Assembly (NCBI GenBank): GCA_014874355.1
Contig: JACWAJ010000013.1
Location: 1-44,443, forward strand
From: a bacterium
Lineage (GTDB): Bacteria > Chloroflexota > Dormibacteria > Aeolococcales > Aeolococcaceae
Length of the DNA: 44,443 bases
Reading direction: 5' to 3'
Positions 1 through 11,422 of this stretch are shown piece by piece; positions within the stretch are counted from its first letter, which is position 1, and each line of letters opens with the position of its first letter. The notes under the pieces are model-generated. The model did not search any database. It was not told where the DNA came from and worked only from the letters and a program-made list of their open reading frames with translations. The position numbers and the translations under genes were made by a program.

Positions 1-1618
1 ACTTGGATTCCGGGCCGGGCTCGCCGATGTCACACAGAAGCTGTTTGAAGCGCTGGCGATTCTCCGCTAAATGGATGGCCTCCAGCGAAGTCCCCAGCAG
101 CGAAACGCCATGGCGTTTCAGCACACCGGCCTCCGCCAGTTCAACCGCCAGGTTCAGTCCGGTCTGTCCGCCCAGCGTCGCCAGCAGGCCGTCGGGATTC
201 TCCCTGGCGATGATGCGCTCGACCACGTCCACCGTAAGCGGCTCGACATACACCGCATCGGCAGTGTCGTCGTCGGTCATGATCGTCGCCGGATTGCTGT
301 TGACCAGAACGACGCGAACCCCCTCCTCCCGCAGTGCACGACACGCCTGGGTTCCGGCGTAGTCGAACTCCGCCGCCTGACCGATCACAACCGGGCCGCT
401 GCCGATGACAAGAACGCACCTGGGCTTTTCCACCATCTTGCGCGGCCGCAGGTTGAATCCGGGGACCTTCCACGTACCACCGGCCATCTCCAGAAACTCG
501 TCGAAGACCCGGGCACGGTCCTGCGGTCCGGGCGCCCCCTCAGGGTGATACTGCACTGAGAACGCCGGCAGTTCGGAATGGCGCAACCCCTCGACACTGC
601 CGTCGTTGAGATTGCGCTCGCTCACATACCAGCCCGAATCCGCCAGGACAGTCGACGAGTCGACCTGGAACTCATGGTTCTGGGCGGTGATCGAGACCGC
701 TCCCGAACGTAGGTCGATAACTGGGTGATTGCCGCCGTGGTGTCCAAAGAGCAACCGAGATGTGGTGGCGGCGATGGCCCTTCCGAGTACCTGGTGACCG
801 AGACAGATACCGAGCAACGGAATCCGCCGCTCCAGCAAGGACCGGACGAGTCCAACCTGTGGGGACAGCCGCGCCGGATCTCCCGGGCCGTTGGAGAGCA
901 GTACGCCTGAAGGCTCGTGCCGCATGACGTCGTCCGGTCGGGCGTCGTGCGGCACCACAATGACCTCGACACCGCGAGCGCTGAGTGCACGCAACTGGTT
1001 GTACTTGACGCCGAGATCGACCACGACAATGCGAACGCCCGCAAAGCGCCGATCAACCCCACGCATAAGCGACTCGTCCAGACCCTCATCCCAACGCCAC
1101 CCCGACTGCCTGCCCGAAACCGTGGCGACGAAGTCTTGGTCGGATATCGACGGCGTTTGACGCGCCAGATCGACCTGAAACTGGGCATCACACATGGCAG
1201 CGTTGGCAATGTTGCCGCGCAGCGTGCCGTGATCACGCAGATGCCGCGTCAAGGCCCGCGTGTCGACACCGCTGATTCCCACGACGCCGCAGGCGCGCAG
1301 TTCGGCAGCAAGGCTACGTTCGCCAAGCGGATGCCCCACCATGGCAGAAAGTTCGCGTACGACAAGGCCGCGGCAATGAACCCGCGCCGATTCGCGACAG
1401 TCGTCACGACACCCATAGTTGCCGATAAGCGGGTACGTCATGACCACCACCTGACCGGCATACGACGGGTCCGTGACGACCTCCTGGTAGCCGGTCATGC
1501 AGGTGTTGAATACAACCTCACCACCTACCGCCCCTTCGGGAATGGCTCCGAACAGCATGCCCGAAAAGGTCGCGCCCGACTCCAACGCCAGGCGCCCCAA
1601 GGGGATCGGTTCAGACAC
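1..1618 (-). CDS. carAB: Carbamoyl-phosphate synthase, CarA-CarB fusion (partial, C-terminus off the left edge)
   Basis: Makes carbamoyl phosphate from glutamine, bicarbonate and ATP. Reading from the GTG at 1618 the frame stays open to base 1 (539 codons). Residues 1-378 are a complete CarA: GEVVFNT near the N-terminus, LLSNGPGDP, the glutaminase nucleophile Cys272 in GICLGHQ, and His358/Glu360 in YHPEG. After a short linker (379-399) the same frame enters CarB at residue 400 with [19 protein letters not shown] and [10 protein letters not shown], the start of the first ATP-grasp half. I translated the whole junction by hand and found no stop and no frame change. The GTG overlaps the pyrC stop, so translation is coupled. 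In most bacteria carA and carB are separate genes; a fused arrangement is typical of eukaryotic CPS. An internal carB start at 487 or 436 cannot be excluded, but read-through as one polypeptide is unavoidable. Confidence 0.93.
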   Translation of the reverse strand, partial: MSEPIPLGRLALESGATFSGMLFGAIPEGAVGGEVVFNTCMTGYQEVVTDPSYAGQVVVMTYPLIGNYGCRDDCRESARVHCRGLVVRELSAMVGHPLGERSLAAELRACGVVGISGVDTRALTRHLRDHGTLRGNIANAAMCDAQFQVDLARQTPSISDQDFVATVSGRQSGWRWDEGLDESLMRGVDRRFAGVRIVVVDLGVKYNQLRALSARGVEVIVVPHDARPDDVMRHEPSGVLLSNGPGDPARLSPQVGLVRSLLERRIPLLGICLGHQVLGRAIAATTSRLLFGHHGGNHPVIDLRSGAVSITAQNHEFQVDSSTVLADSGWYVSERNLNDGSVEGLRHSELPAFSVQYHPEGAPGPQDRARVFDEFLEMAGGTWKVPGFNLRPRKMVEKPRCVLVIGSGPVVIGQAAEFDYAGTQACRALREEGVRVVLVNSNPATIMTDDDTADAVYVEPLTVDVVERIIARENPDGLLATLGGQTGLNLAVELAEAGVLKRHGVSLLGTSLEAIHLAENRQRFKQLLCDIGEPGPESK

Positions 1619-2981
1619 CTTCCACCATTTTCGCGGCCGTGTCTGGAAGACGTTCCCAGTCGCGATAGGCCGCAATCCCATCGATCAGCGTCAACAGAAC
1701 CTTGCCGGACAGCTTTGCACCCATTAGAGGCGTATTGCGTGCGCCAGAGAGCAACGGCCTTTCTCCGACAATCCATTCCGCCGCAGGGTCGAAGAGGACA
1801 CACGTGGCCGCCTCTCCAATGCGCAGGCGCGGCTCACGTAGACCAGCGGCCTCGCCGAGCACGTTGAAAGGACCGGTGGTAAGACGCTCGATCAGCACCG
1901 GAATCCAATCACCACCCATGCCGCCAAACGTAAGGCAGACGGACAAAGCGGTTTCGAGACCGATGAAGCCCGGAGTCGAAGTCTCGTAGTCGCCGGTCTT
2001 GGCGGTGTCGCGGTGTGGCGAGTGGTCGGTGGCGACCACATCAATCAGACCGTCGCGAAGTGCCTGGATGAGCGCGACACGATCACGCTCCTGGCGGAGC
2101 GGCGGGTTGACCTTGCCCAGCGACGCCGGCTGCGGCGTGTCCGCCAATGGCAACCACATTCCCAGGTGATGTGGCGTCACCTCGGCAGTGACTGGGATGC
2201 CGTCCGCCTTGGCCAGGCGCAACCGTTGCACCGCCAGCTCGGTGGACAGGTGTTGCAGGTGCAGCCGGCCGGCAACGGCGCGGACCGCCGCAGAGATGGC
2301 GAAATCCACCGCACGGTCCTCGACTATGGGTGGACGGATCGACGTGGCCGCAGCGTTGCAGGCCCGCCCGCCGGCGGCTGCGATCAACGCCTCGTCCTCG
2401 GGATGGACCATTACCGGGCGTCCAATCTTGGCCGCCGCCACAAGCGCCTGTGAGAGCAGTTGGGGAGGCGCCGCATTGCGACTGTCATCCGTAAATGCAG
2501 CGGCACCGGCTCTGGCACAACCGGCTATGTCAACTAGCTCGTCGCCTTCGAGGTTTCGCGTCACGGCTGCCGCCGTGAACATATCTACCGGTGTGTCCAC
2601 ACCTCGGAAGGTTTGAGCCGCAACCCGCTCCGGGGAGTCGACGGGAGGTCGCGTATCGGCCATGGTAAGAATGGCGGTGAAGCCCCCCGCAGCGGCGGCC
2701 ATCGCGGCGCTGGCGATAGCCTCGGACACGCCCTCACGCTGGTTGTCCGCGCCGTCTGGATCGGCTTCGCGGACGTGCGTGTGGAGATCGATGAACCCCG
2801 GGCAGAGAATGCAGGGAACCCGGCCACGCGGCGGGGTCAGGTCGAAGACGGGCAGCGTGCCTTCCCCGATGTGCTTGTAGATGGCGATGATCCGCCCGTC
2901 GGAGATCCAGACGTCCTGGCCCACGGCATCGAGACCAACCCGAAGATCGAGTACCCGCACACCGCGAATGATGCAGTTCAC
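1611..2981 (-). CDS. pyrC: Dihydroorotase, class I
   Basis: Catalyses reversible cyclisation of N-carbamoyl-aspartate to dihydroorotate in pyrimidine synthesis. The 456-residue product has the metal-binding HTHVRE motif near residue 68, FTDDSRN, the histidine-containing MVHPEDE, KVNPPLR and the catalytic-aspartate motif ATDHSPH, in the order expected for bacterial class I enzymes, whose usual length is about 430. The start is a GTG without a strong ribosome-binding site. It lies 28 bases after the phosphoesterase gene and its end overlaps the start of carAB by 8 bases. No pyrB (aspartate transcarbamoylase) is in the window. An allantoinase or hydantoinase is the alternative within this fold, but the neighbour carAB and the motif spacing favour dihydroorotase. 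Confidence 0.93.
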   Translation of the reverse strand: MNCIIRGVRVLDLRVGLDAVGQDVWISDGRIIAIYKHIGEGTLPVFDLTPPRGRVPCILCPGFIDLHTHVREADPDGADNQREGVSEAIASAAMAAAAGGFTAILTMADTRPPVDSPERVAAQTFRGVDTPVDMFTAAAVTRNLEGDELVDIAGCARAGAAAFTDDSRNAAPPQLLSQALVAAAKIGRPVMVHPEDEALIAAAGGRACNAAATSIRPPIVEDRAVDFAISAAVRAVAGRLHLQHLSTELAVQRLRLAKADGIPVTAEVTPHHLGMWLPLADTPQPASLGKVNPPLRQERDRVALIQALRDGLIDVVATDHSPHRDTAKTGDYETSTPGFIGLETALSVCLTFGGMGGDWIPVLIERLTTGPFNVLGEAAGLREPRLRIGEAATCVLFDPAAEWIVGERPLLSGARNTPLMGAKLSGKVLLTLIDGIAAYRDWERLPDTAAKMVEGV

Positions 2982-3009
2982 TACCGTTTCACCAAATGGT
3001 CCCGGAAGA

Positions 3010-4239
3010 TCAGAGGCCGAGTCCGCCCGGCCCCTTTACTCTACTGAGTTCGCGTTTTGGCCCGGGCACTGCAGGTGTGGTCGGCTGTGCCGGCGTAGCT
3101 GGAGACGGCTGACGCCGTCCCAAGAACCGCATCACCTTGTCGCGCAAATGCAGATCGCTAAGGCGCGCAATCGGCGGAGCCGCAGGCTGCTGCTTGAAAT
3201 CGAAGCAGTCCATCATGCTCGACGACTCCTCCAGGCGTTGCCGTTGGGACGGCCGCAGGCTGGAAGTGTCGAGACCGAAGTTGTCGACGATGAACCGGAG
3301 CAGACTGACATGCGACTTGTCAGGCTGACCCTCCTTGCCGGGACGGTATGCCTGGCCATCGACCGGCTGCTTGGCAAAGGCATTGAGGACGATGCACGAG
3401 CACCGCGGCCCCCAGCGGAGCTGGCGCTTCTTGGGCAGCCAGAAGCGGATGCCTCGCTTGGGCTGCTCGAACACCTCTTTCAGTGGCGGCTGCTTGGCGT
3501 CATAAAAACCGCCGTTCTCGTCCCAGGTGACGAACACAGCAGTGTTCTTCCAGCCCTTGCCGTCAAGGACGGCCTGAACTTGGGACGCCACCCAGTGCAT
3601 TCCATCACTGGATGTATCGGGAGTGTGCTCAGTTAAGGCAAAGCGAGGCGCCACCAGCCACGATACGTTGGGCAGTCGACCGGCACGAGCGTCCTGCGCA
3701 AACTCGGTCGAGTCGAAGTGGTTGTCGGAGCCGGCGATCTCGTTGAAGTCGAGGAAGGCGCCCATGCCGTAGTTCTTCCACGTCAAACCGTGCTTTTCGA
3801 GCAACCCGGGGATGGTCGGGATGTCAAATGGCGGTCTCTTCTGCTGACCTTTGAACCAGCCCAGCAGGCGACCATGCGGGTTGTCACCGATACCGCAGGC
3901 GTCCGCCGCGATCAGAGCCCAGTGGTTGGGCGTGGAGGGAGAGTTGTACTCGGCGTAGTAGTTGTCGCAAAGCGGGAATCGCTTGATCCAGTTGTAGTAG
4001 ATCGGCAACTCGGCCGCGGTGTAGTGCTGTCGCACGAAAAGAAAGTCGGCGTTGTCCATGGTGGGGGCACCATGGGTGGGCCATCCCGGCGGCAGGTCGG
4101 TGGGATCCTTGATCCTCGGTCCCAGGTCTTTGGGGGACTCGCCCAGATCGGCACCAAAGTAGTTGGTGGTCGAGTGGTTCTCCTGAAAGATGATGACAAC
4201 ATGCTCGATAGGCGTCTTGACGGACCGTCGAAACATCAT
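3010..4239 (-). CDS. Phosphoesterase family protein (phospholipase C / acid phosphatase-like, PF04185)
   Basis: The 409-residue product belongs to the family of bacterial phospholipase C and AcpA-type acid phosphatases. Family hallmarks visible are EHVVIIFQENHSTTNYFG at the N-terminus (metal and nucleophile region), DNYYAEYNSPSTPNHW, TWDENGGFYD and the C-terminal KSHVSLLRFIVDNFG. Members hydrolyse phosphate mono- or diesters; the substrate cannot be told from sequence. Most relatives are secreted, yet this one starts directly at the catalytic domain with no signal peptide. The start is the ATG at 4239, which overlaps the stop of the upstream membrane-protein gene, so the two are probably translated together. 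The C-terminus is a Pro/Ala/Gly-rich tail of about 40 residues. Family assignment is firm, function is not. Confidence 0.85.
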   Translation of the reverse strand: MMFRRSVKTPIEHVVIIFQENHSTTNYFGADLGESPKDLGPRIKDPTDLPPGWPTHGAPTMDNADFLFVRQHYTAAELPIYYNWIKRFPLCDNYYAEYNSPSTPNHWALIAADACGIGDNPHGRLLGWFKGQQKRPPFDIPTIPGLLEKHGLTWKNYGMGAFLDFNEIAGSDNHFDSTEFAQDARAGRLPNVSWLVAPRFALTEHTPDTSSDGMHWVASQVQAVLDGKGWKNTAVFVTWDENGGFYDAKQPPLKEVFEQPKRGIRFWLPKKRQLRWGPRCSCIVLNAFAKQPVDGQAYRPGKEGQPDKSHVSLLRFIVDNFGLDTSSLRPSQRQRLEESSSMMDCFDFKQQPAAPPIARLSDLHLRDKVMRFLGRRQPSPATPAQPTTPAVPGPKRELSRVKGPGGLGL

Positions 4240-4907
4240 CCAATTCCCTCTCGACTATTCGAAGACATGTTTGGACGGACCACAGGGGCGGTTGGCCTTG
4301 GCTTGCCTGCCGAGCCAACCTGAGGCGATCCGTGGGAGCGACATTCGGAGCACCGTGGCGTCCGAATGGCGGGTGACGTACGTGGTGATGGAACGGCATC
4401 GGGTCCGGCGACCGCCCGAGACTCCACATCGGCACGGTGCAACTCACCCCGCCGCACCGCCTTCATGTGGTTGGCGCCGCGACGCCTGAATTCGCCCTCA
4501 AACAACGAGATGAGCAATGGCCAGCGATGCAAGGCGGCGTTGATGGCGACCGACGCACCCGTGATAGGGACAAACGTCACCACCGGGCAGATCGGCAAAG
4601 AGACGGCACAGATCACCCCGCCCAGAAACGTCCCCGGCTTACCCATCTGAGCGGGTCCGGCGTAATACGGCCGGTCCAAGCCGAGGATATGCTCGATGGC
4701 ACCGGCAACCTTGGGGAACCTTTTCCCAATGCCACGCGTGGCCATCCGCATCGCCACAGCGTTGTGCGCCACCAGCACATCAAAGTTGATATGGAACTGG
4801 TGCGCCGCTGCCACCGTCCAGCCCGCCGAGGCAAGCACAGCCACCTTGGCAGCGTCGAGAAAACTCCCCTTCATGGCCACAGATTTTGCCTCATTGGACA
4901 CGGACAT
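4236..4907 (-). CDS. Uncharacterised small membrane protein with disordered tail
   Basis: I do not recognise this 223-residue protein. Residues from about 15 to 35 (AAKVAVLASAGWTVAAAH) and about 90 to 125 (FLGGVICAVSLPICPVVTFVPITGASVAINAALH) are hydrophobic and could span the membrane; after residue 150 the sequence becomes an Arg/Ser/Pro-rich tail without order-promoting residues. It begins 18 bases after hypE and ends inside the start codon of the phosphoesterase gene, so it sits inside the hyp-pyrC-carAB run and may anchor or accompany the phosphoesterase. The tail could reflect an old frameshift or simply drift, since the overlapping frame is constrained only at the very end. Start at ATG 4907; ATG 4874 is an alternative. 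Confidence 0.6.
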   Translation of the reverse strand: MSVSNEAKSVAMKGSFLDAAKVAVLASAGWTVAAAHQFHINFDVLVAHNAVAMRMATRGIGKRFPKVAGAIEHILGLDRPYYAGPAQMGKPGTFLGGVICAVSLPICPVVTFVPITGASVAINAALHRWPLLISLFEGEFRRRGANHMKAVRRGELHRADVESRAVAGPDAVPSPRTSPAIRTPRCSECRSHGSPQVGSAGKPRPTAPVVRPNMSSNSREGIG

Positions 4908-4925
4908 TGCACGGACAAGGCAGCC

Positions 4926-5981
4926 TCAGCAGATCCGGGGGAGTTGCTCGCCGATCAGCATGTCGACGACCCGGTGGGATCCCATCAGCGTCCGCATGAG
5001 GACCTGGCCGGGATGCGCTTCGACTGCCTCACCAATACGGACAGCGTGCTCGCCTTCGGGAAACTCGTGCATAGCGGCAAGTACGCTGTCGACTGCTTCC
5101 AGTGCGACGAACGCCACCAGGCAGCCCTCGTTGGCGACGTGCAGCGGATCGAGGCCGAGCATCTCGCAGGCCGAGGCGACCGTCTCCGGCACCGGTAACG
5201 CGGGTTCGTCGATCTCGACGCCAATCCCCGAAGTCACGGCCAGTTCGTTGAGCGACGAGGCCAACCCGCCACGGGTCGGGTCACGGAGCACATGAACGCC
5301 GGCAGGGGCAACCTCGAGCAGCCTGCGCACGAGCCGGTGCAGCGGCTGCGTGTCAGACGCAATCTCGGCCTCGAAGCCGAGTCCTTCTCGCACCGAGAGA
5401 ATGGTGACGCCGTGCAGCCCGATGGGCCCGGAGAGCAGGACGGCATCACCCGGCTTGGCGCCACAGGCATCCGGCGAGACACCCGGCAAACGCATGCCAA
5501 TGCCGGTGGTGTTCACGAACACACCATCGGCAGCGCCACGACCCACGACCTTGGTATCACCGGTGACAACCGGAACGCCCGCAGCGAGAGCGGCGCGGCC
5601 CACCGACTCGGTGATGCGCCGCAACTCGTCCAGCGGAAAGCCTTCCTCGATTACGTAGGCCAGTGAAAGCGCGGCAGGCCAGGCGCCCATCATCGCCACA
5701 TCGTTGATGGTGCCGTGAACCGCCAGCATGCCAATATCTCCACCGGGGAAGAAGCGCGGCGTCACAACGAATGAGTCCGTGGTCATGACGAGGCTGAGGC
5801 CGCCTATATCGAGTACCGCGGCGTCTTGTAGCGGGCCTCCGGGGCTGGCGGCCCCCAATGCGGGACCAATCACACCGGCTATGAGACCGGCTGAAAGTTG
5901 CCCTCCCGACCCGTGTCCAAGCAGAACACGCTCGGTTTCGACGCCGGGTACGGGGCAGGTGGCGGTGAGCGGATCGATCAT
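4926..5981 (-). CDS. hypE: Hydrogenase maturation protein HypE (carbamoyl dehydratase)
   Basis: HypE receives a carbamoyl group from HypF on its C-terminal cysteine and dehydrates it with ATP to a thiocyanate, the source of the CN ligands of the NiFe site. The 351-residue product shows the PurM-like ATP-binding features LGHGSGGQ at the N-terminus, [41 protein letters not shown] and the invariant C-terminal PRIC, which ends the protein. The reading frame extends upstream, but the ATG at 5981 overlaps the hypD stop in an ATGA arrangement and gives the family's normal N-terminus. It is followed 18 bases later by the small membrane-protein gene. Confidence 0.96.
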   Translation of the reverse strand: MIDPLTATCPVPGVETERVLLGHGSGGQLSAGLIAGVIGPALGAASPGGPLQDAAVLDIGGLSLVMTTDSFVVTPRFFPGGDIGMLAVHGTINDVAMMGAWPAALSLAYVIEEGFPLDELRRITESVGRAALAAGVPVVTGDTKVVGRGAADGVFVNTTGIGMRLPGVSPDACGAKPGDAVLLSGPIGLHGVTILSVREGLGFEAEIASDTQPLHRLVRRLLEVAPAGVHVLRDPTRGGLASSLNELAVTSGIGVEIDEPALPVPETVASACEMLGLDPLHVANEGCLVAFVALEAVDSVLAAMHEFPEGEHAVRIGEAVEAHPGQVLMRTLMGSHRVVDMLIGEQLPRIC

Positions 5982-7090
5982 GCTCGGACCTCGCTTGTTT
6001 CCACGCGCTTGCGACCGGCACCGAAAAACGCCGCACACGTCCCTTCGGTCGAAACCATCGGGGCTCCAAGCGGCATCCGTGGAGTGCAGAGTGTGCCGTA
6101 GGCCGGGCAGTCGGTTGGCAACTTCACGCCCTGCAGGATCGCACCCGCGATGCACTCGGGGCGTTCGACAGCACTGACGCCGGTAACCGCAAACCGGGTC
6201 TCGGCATCGAAGCGTCGGTACGCCTCGGCTAACCGCAAGCCCGAAGAGGGAATCGTGCCAATCCCGCGCCAGGTGCGGTCCGAAACCGCAAACACCCGGC
6301 GGATTACATCGATAGCGTGGGTGTTGCCCGAACGCTGCACGGCGCGAACGTACTGGTTCTCGACCTCAGCCCTCCCCGACTCGAGTTGGCGGATGGCCAT
6401 CAGAACGCCTTCCAGCAGATCGAGCGGCTCGAACCCTGTCACCACAATGGGAACGTGGTAGCGCTCGGCAATCGGCTCGTACTCGGTCCACCCCATCACC
6501 GCACACACATGGCCGGCGGCCAGGAAGCTCTGCACCTGACAGGCCGGCGATTCGAGTATGACCGTGATTGCCGGGGGCACCAGAACGTGGCTCACCAGAA
6601 TCGAAAAGTTCGTGAGCCCAAGGGCTTCCGCCTGCAGCACCGACATGGCGTTGGCGGGAGCCGTTGTCTCGAAGCCAATGCCAAAGAACACCACCTCGCG
6701 ATCAGGATTCTTGATGGCCATCTGCACCGCCTCGACCGGCGAGTACACCACCCGCACATCGGCACCACGGCCCTTGAGCGCCAGCAAGCTGGTGTCTGAG
6801 CCGGGGACGCGCAGCATGTCGCCGTAGCTCGTGAAGATGACCTCGGGACGGGCCGCGATGGCAAGTGCCTTGTCGATGAGTTCGAGCGGCGTCACACACA
6901 CCGGACAGCCCGGTCCGTGGATCAGGCGAACTCCTTCGGGAAGCAACTCGTCAATCCCCTGACGCACGATCGTGTGCGTCTGCCCGCCGCAGACCTCCAT
7001 GATCGACCACGGCTTGGTCGTCTCCCGATGGATCTCATCGAGCAACTTGCGGGCCAAAACGGGGTCGCGGTACTCGTCGAGGTATTTCAC
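5978..7090 (-). CDS. hypD: Hydrogenase maturation protein HypD
   Basis: The scaffold, with HypC, on which the Fe(CN)2CO unit of NiFe hydrogenases is built; it carries a 4Fe-4S cluster. The 370-residue length is normal. Motifs seen: [32 protein letters not shown], and the C-terminal cysteine cluster region ending [17 protein letters not shown]. Starts with GTG at 7090 in a GTGA overlap with the hypC stop and ends in an ATGA overlap with hypE, so hypC, hypD and hypE are translationally coupled. Confidence 0.97.
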   Translation of the reverse strand: MKYLDEYRDPVLARKLLDEIHRETTKPWSIMEVCGGQTHTIVRQGIDELLPEGVRLIHGPGCPVCVTPLELIDKALAIAARPEVIFTSYGDMLRVPGSDTSLLALKGRGADVRVVYSPVEAVQMAIKNPDREVVFFGIGFETTAPANAMSVLQAEALGLTNFSILVSHVLVPPAITVILESPACQVQSFLAAGHVCAVMGWTEYEPIAERYHVPIVVTGFEPLDLLEGVLMAIRQLESGRAEVENQYVRAVQRSGNTHAIDVIRRVFAVSDRTWRGIGTIPSSGLRLAEAYRRFDAETRFAVTGVSAVERPECIAGAILQGVKLPTDCPAYGTLCTPRMPLGAPMVSTEGTCAAFFGAGRKRVETSEVRA

Positions 7091-7356
7091 GAAGGTGCCA
7101 CCGGTTTGATTCCGAGTTCCGTGGCAAGCAGTTGCTCATCCATGGCCCGTAGCACCTCAAGGGTGCGCTGCGCCTCAGATTCGTTGACCATCGTGATGGC
7201 AAAACCGACGTGGATGATCACGTAGTCGCCGGCATTCGCATCGGGAACGAACGCCAGGTTGGCCTCTTTGCGCACGCCGCCGAAGTCGACCTTGCCGGTA
7301 CGCGACAATCCCTCGCCCCAGACCTCAACGATCCGACCGGGAATGCCCAGACACAT
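7087..7356 (-). CDS. hypC: Hydrogenase maturation chaperone HypC/HypG
   Basis: Small chaperone that shuttles the Fe(CN)2CO group between HypD and the hydrogenase large-subunit precursor. The start was set at ATG 7356, giving the family N-terminus MCLGIPGRI with the essential Cys2; a start three codons upstream (7365) would bury this cysteine and is rejected. An AGGAG lies 12 bases before this ATG. The product of 89 residues contains the usual [12 protein letters not shown] segment. It starts 15 bases after the hypF stop and overlaps hypD. Confidence 0.95.
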   Translation of the reverse strand: MCLGIPGRIVEVWGEGLSRTGKVDFGGVRKEANLAFVPDANAGDYVIIHVGFAITMVNESEAQRTLEVLRAMDEQLLATELGIKPVAPS

Positions 7357-7371
7357 AACGCTCACATTCTC

Positions 7372-9696
7372 CTAAAGCCGGGCGGCGGCAATCGCAGCCT
7401 GGCCGTAACTGATGCCGCCATCGTTGGCCGGCACCAGTTGATTGATGAAAACCTCGAACCCTCCTGCTCCAAGCGTATCGAGAAGCAGGCTTGTCAGGGT
7501 ACGGTTTTGGAACACCCCGCCCGACATGCAGACGATCCCGGTGCCGCCTTCAGCCCGGATCCTCTCGCACACCGCGAGGGTGACGGCAACGATCGTGTTG
7601 TGGAACCGCACGGCCACTCCGGCGACATCGGCATGGTCAGCGACCGCCTCCAATACGGCAGCCAGCGTGGGCCGCACATCGTAAACGGTGAGATCTCCCG
7701 CCGAGGTCAACGTCCAGGGCAACTCTCCACCCACTCCCACCGCCGCACTGGCCTCGAGTTTGATAGCAGCTTCGCCCTCGTAACGGTTGTCGTCGCAAAC
7801 GCCAAGCAGGCTCGAAACCGCGTCAAACAGTCGCCCGGCACTCGAAGCCCTGGGGCTGTTCACCCCCCGATCCACCATCTGGCGCACAACTTGGGTTTGG
7901 CGATCGTCCAGCCTGTCGGTGAATCCAGCAATCAGCTCGGGATCGAGCTGCCAGTCGCCACCCGGAGCCTCGACGCCAAAGAGATAGCCCAGCGCCATGC
8001 GCGCCGGATGTCTGACGGCTGCCGCGCCTCCCGGCAGTGGCGCCGTGGCAAACCGGGCCACGCGCCGGTAGCCGGCAAGGTCTGCCACCAGAAACTCCCC
8101 GCCCCAGAGAGTGCCGTCGTCGCCCATCCCCAGACCGTCGTAGGCAATGCCGATGAACGGTTGCGTGATGCCGTGTTCGGCCGCGCACGAAGCGACATGC
8201 GCGTGGTGGTGCTGCACCCCTATCCGGCGGTCGGCGGGAAACGCGCGCATGGCGTACTGGGTCGAGAGGTAGCCCGGGTGCAGATCGTAAACGGCCATCT
8301 CGGGCTCGATGGCCTGCACCTTTGAGAGATGTTCGAGGTTGCCAAGGAACGCCACATTGGTGTCGGCGTCTTCCAAATCGCCGGTGTGAGGGCCGACCAC
8401 CGCCCGGCCACCCTCGGCCAGGGTGAACGTGTGCTTCAACTCGGCCCCCACCGCCAGCAGCGGAACCGGCGTCGCCTCCGGCAGCACCAGGGACTCGGGT
8501 GCATAGCCGCGCGCACGACGTATGACAGTGGAACGACTCCGAACAACCCGCGCCACGGAGTCGTCGTAACGCGATCGAATGGGCCGATCGTGCTGCAGAA
8601 AGCCGTCGGCGATGCCTTCAAGACGTTCAATCGCCACGGCATCGTCGATCACGATCGGCTCGTCGGATCGGTTACCGCTGGTGAACACCAGCGGTGCACC
8701 GAAGTCGTGAAGTAGTAGGTGGTGAAGTGGCGTGTAGGGCAGGAACAAACCCACCTCTCGAACTCCCAGATGAACGCCTGGAGCCAGCTCAGTACCATCG
8801 CAAGCTTCGAGCAACACGATCGGCCGTGCCGGCGAGGTCAGCAATCCGGCTGCCTCCGGCCCGATGATCGCAAGGTGTGATGCCGCATCGATGTCGCGCA
8901 CCATCACCGCCAGCGGTTTGGCCTCGCGACGCTTGCGCTGTCGCAACCGTTGCACCGCTGCCTCATTGGTTGCGTCGCACGCCAGTTGGTAGCCACCAAT
9001 CCCTTTCACTGCAACGATTTGGCCTTGACGCACCGCCCCTATTGCTGCCTGTAATGCGACGTCGTCAGCCGCCACACAACCTGCATACGTCCACGACAGT
9101 CGCGGACCGCACTCCGGACACGCGACCGGCTCTGCATGGAAGCGACGGTTGGAAGGATCTCCGTATTCCGAAGCACAGGCCACACAAAGATCAAATGCAC
9201 GCATGACCGTACGACCGCGGTCGTACGGCAGTTCGTCGATGATCGTGGCCCGAGGACCGCAATTGGTGCAGTTCAGGAATGGGTACCGGTAGCGACGGTC
9301 CAAAGGATCGAACAGTTCACGCAGGCAGTCGTCACACGTAGCGATGTCCGGCGGAATGTCGTGTGCTCCTCCCGGCTCCAGAGCACTGTCGACCACCTGA
9401 AATCCCGATCCGGCAACCGGAACCGGCCCATCGGACGCAACGACTTTCACCGCGTCGACACGCGCTCGCGGCGGTGCCATCGTCCGCAACTGATCGACGA
9501 ATCGGTCGAGTACCTGCGATTCGCCAAGCGCCTCAACGACAACCCATCCACCCGCGTTGCGGACCGACCCTTCGATACCCAGTTCGTTGGCAAGCCGGTA
9601 GACGAATGGCCTGAAACCAACGCCCTGCACAGTTCCGCTCACTTCGATGCGACGGACGATGCGATCACCCCCATCGACACGCACCCCAATCGTCAC
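7372..9696 (-). CDS. hypF: Carbamoyltransferase HypF
   Basis: Uses carbamoyl phosphate and ATP to carbamoylate HypE, the first step in CN-ligand synthesis for NiFe hydrogenase. The 774-residue product is full length and has all four parts in order: acylphosphatase domain (about 14-105, with VQGVGFRPFVYRLA), two CxxC zinc-finger pairs (about 120-215, ending in CPECGPRLSW), a YrdC-like domain (about 220-400, KGIGGYQLACDATN) and a Kae1-like domain (about 410-774) with the metal-binding HHHAHVASCAAEHG and a C-terminal NDGGISYGQA. Start GTG 9696. It is the first hyp gene after a 130-base gap holding two hairpins. No hydrogenase structural genes and no hypA/hypB are in the window. Confidence 0.97.
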   Translation of the reverse strand: MTIGVRVDGGDRIVRRIEVSGTVQGVGFRPFVYRLANELGIEGSVRNAGGWVVVEALGESQVLDRFVDQLRTMAPPRARVDAVKVVASDGPVPVAGSGFQVVDSALEPGGAHDIPPDIATCDDCLRELFDPLDRRYRYPFLNCTNCGPRATIIDELPYDRGRTVMRAFDLCVACASEYGDPSNRRFHAEPVACPECGPRLSWTYAGCVAADDVALQAAIGAVRQGQIVAVKGIGGYQLACDATNEAAVQRLRQRKRREAKPLAVMVRDIDAASHLAIIGPEAAGLLTSPARPIVLLEACDGTELAPGVHLGVREVGLFLPYTPLHHLLLHDFGAPLVFTSGNRSDEPIVIDDAVAIERLEGIADGFLQHDRPIRSRYDDSVARVVRSRSTVIRRARGYAPESLVLPEATPVPLLAVGAELKHTFTLAEGGRAVVGPHTGDLEDADTNVAFLGNLEHLSKVQAIEPEMAVYDLHPGYLSTQYAMRAFPADRRIGVQHHHAHVASCAAEHGITQPFIGIAYDGLGMGDDGTLWGGEFLVADLAGYRRVARFATAPLPGGAAAVRHPARMALGYLFGVEAPGGDWQLDPELIAGFTDRLDDRQTQVVRQMVDRGVNSPRASSAGRLFDAVSSLLGVCDDNRYEGEAAIKLEASAAVGVGGELPWTLTSAGDLTVYDVRPTLAAVLEAVADHADVAGVAVRFHNTIVAVTLAVCERIRAEGGTGIVCMSGGVFQNRTLTSLLLDTLGAGGFEVFINQLVPANDGGISYGQAAIAAARL

Positions 9697-9754
9697 GCAA
9701 GTGATGATACCGAGACCAGGAGTCCCTCAAGCAGATCTATAGCTTTGCCGCGAA

Positions 9755-9771
9755 GGCGGGCTTTGCCCGCC
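9755..9771. terminator. GC-rich hairpin upstream of hypF
   Basis: Inverted repeat with 7-bp arms GGCGGGC (9755-9761) and GCCCGCC (9765-9771) around a 3-base loop. It lies 58 bases upstream of the hypF start and downstream of the acyl-CoA mutase gene. No U-run follows on either strand, so it may be a Rho-assisted terminator, a processing site or a leader element for the hyp genes. Confidence 0.4.
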
Positions 9772-9795
9772 GCAAGCCGGCTCCGCTTACCCCCA

Positions 9796-9823
9796 GGCGT
9801 GAAAACCGGCAGATTTTCACGCC
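9796..9823 (-). terminator. Hairpin 3 bases after the acyl-CoA mutase stop codon
   Basis: Arms GGCGTGAAAA (9796-9805) and TTTTCACGCC (9814-9823) pair perfectly over 10 bp with an 8-base loop, starting 3 bases past the mutase stop on the minus strand. The position suggests an end-of-transcript stem for the meaB-mutase unit. On the minus strand the descending arm ends in CACGCC rather than a U-run, so it is not a textbook intrinsic terminator. Confidence 0.45.
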
Positions 9824-9826
9824 CAG

Positions 9827-11421
<1,595 letters not shown>

Positions 11422-11422
<1 letters not shown>

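Noticed and set aside
5982-6155. N-terminal extension of hypE
   Set aside because: It overlaps hypD, and the family N-terminus with ATGA overlap starts at 5981.
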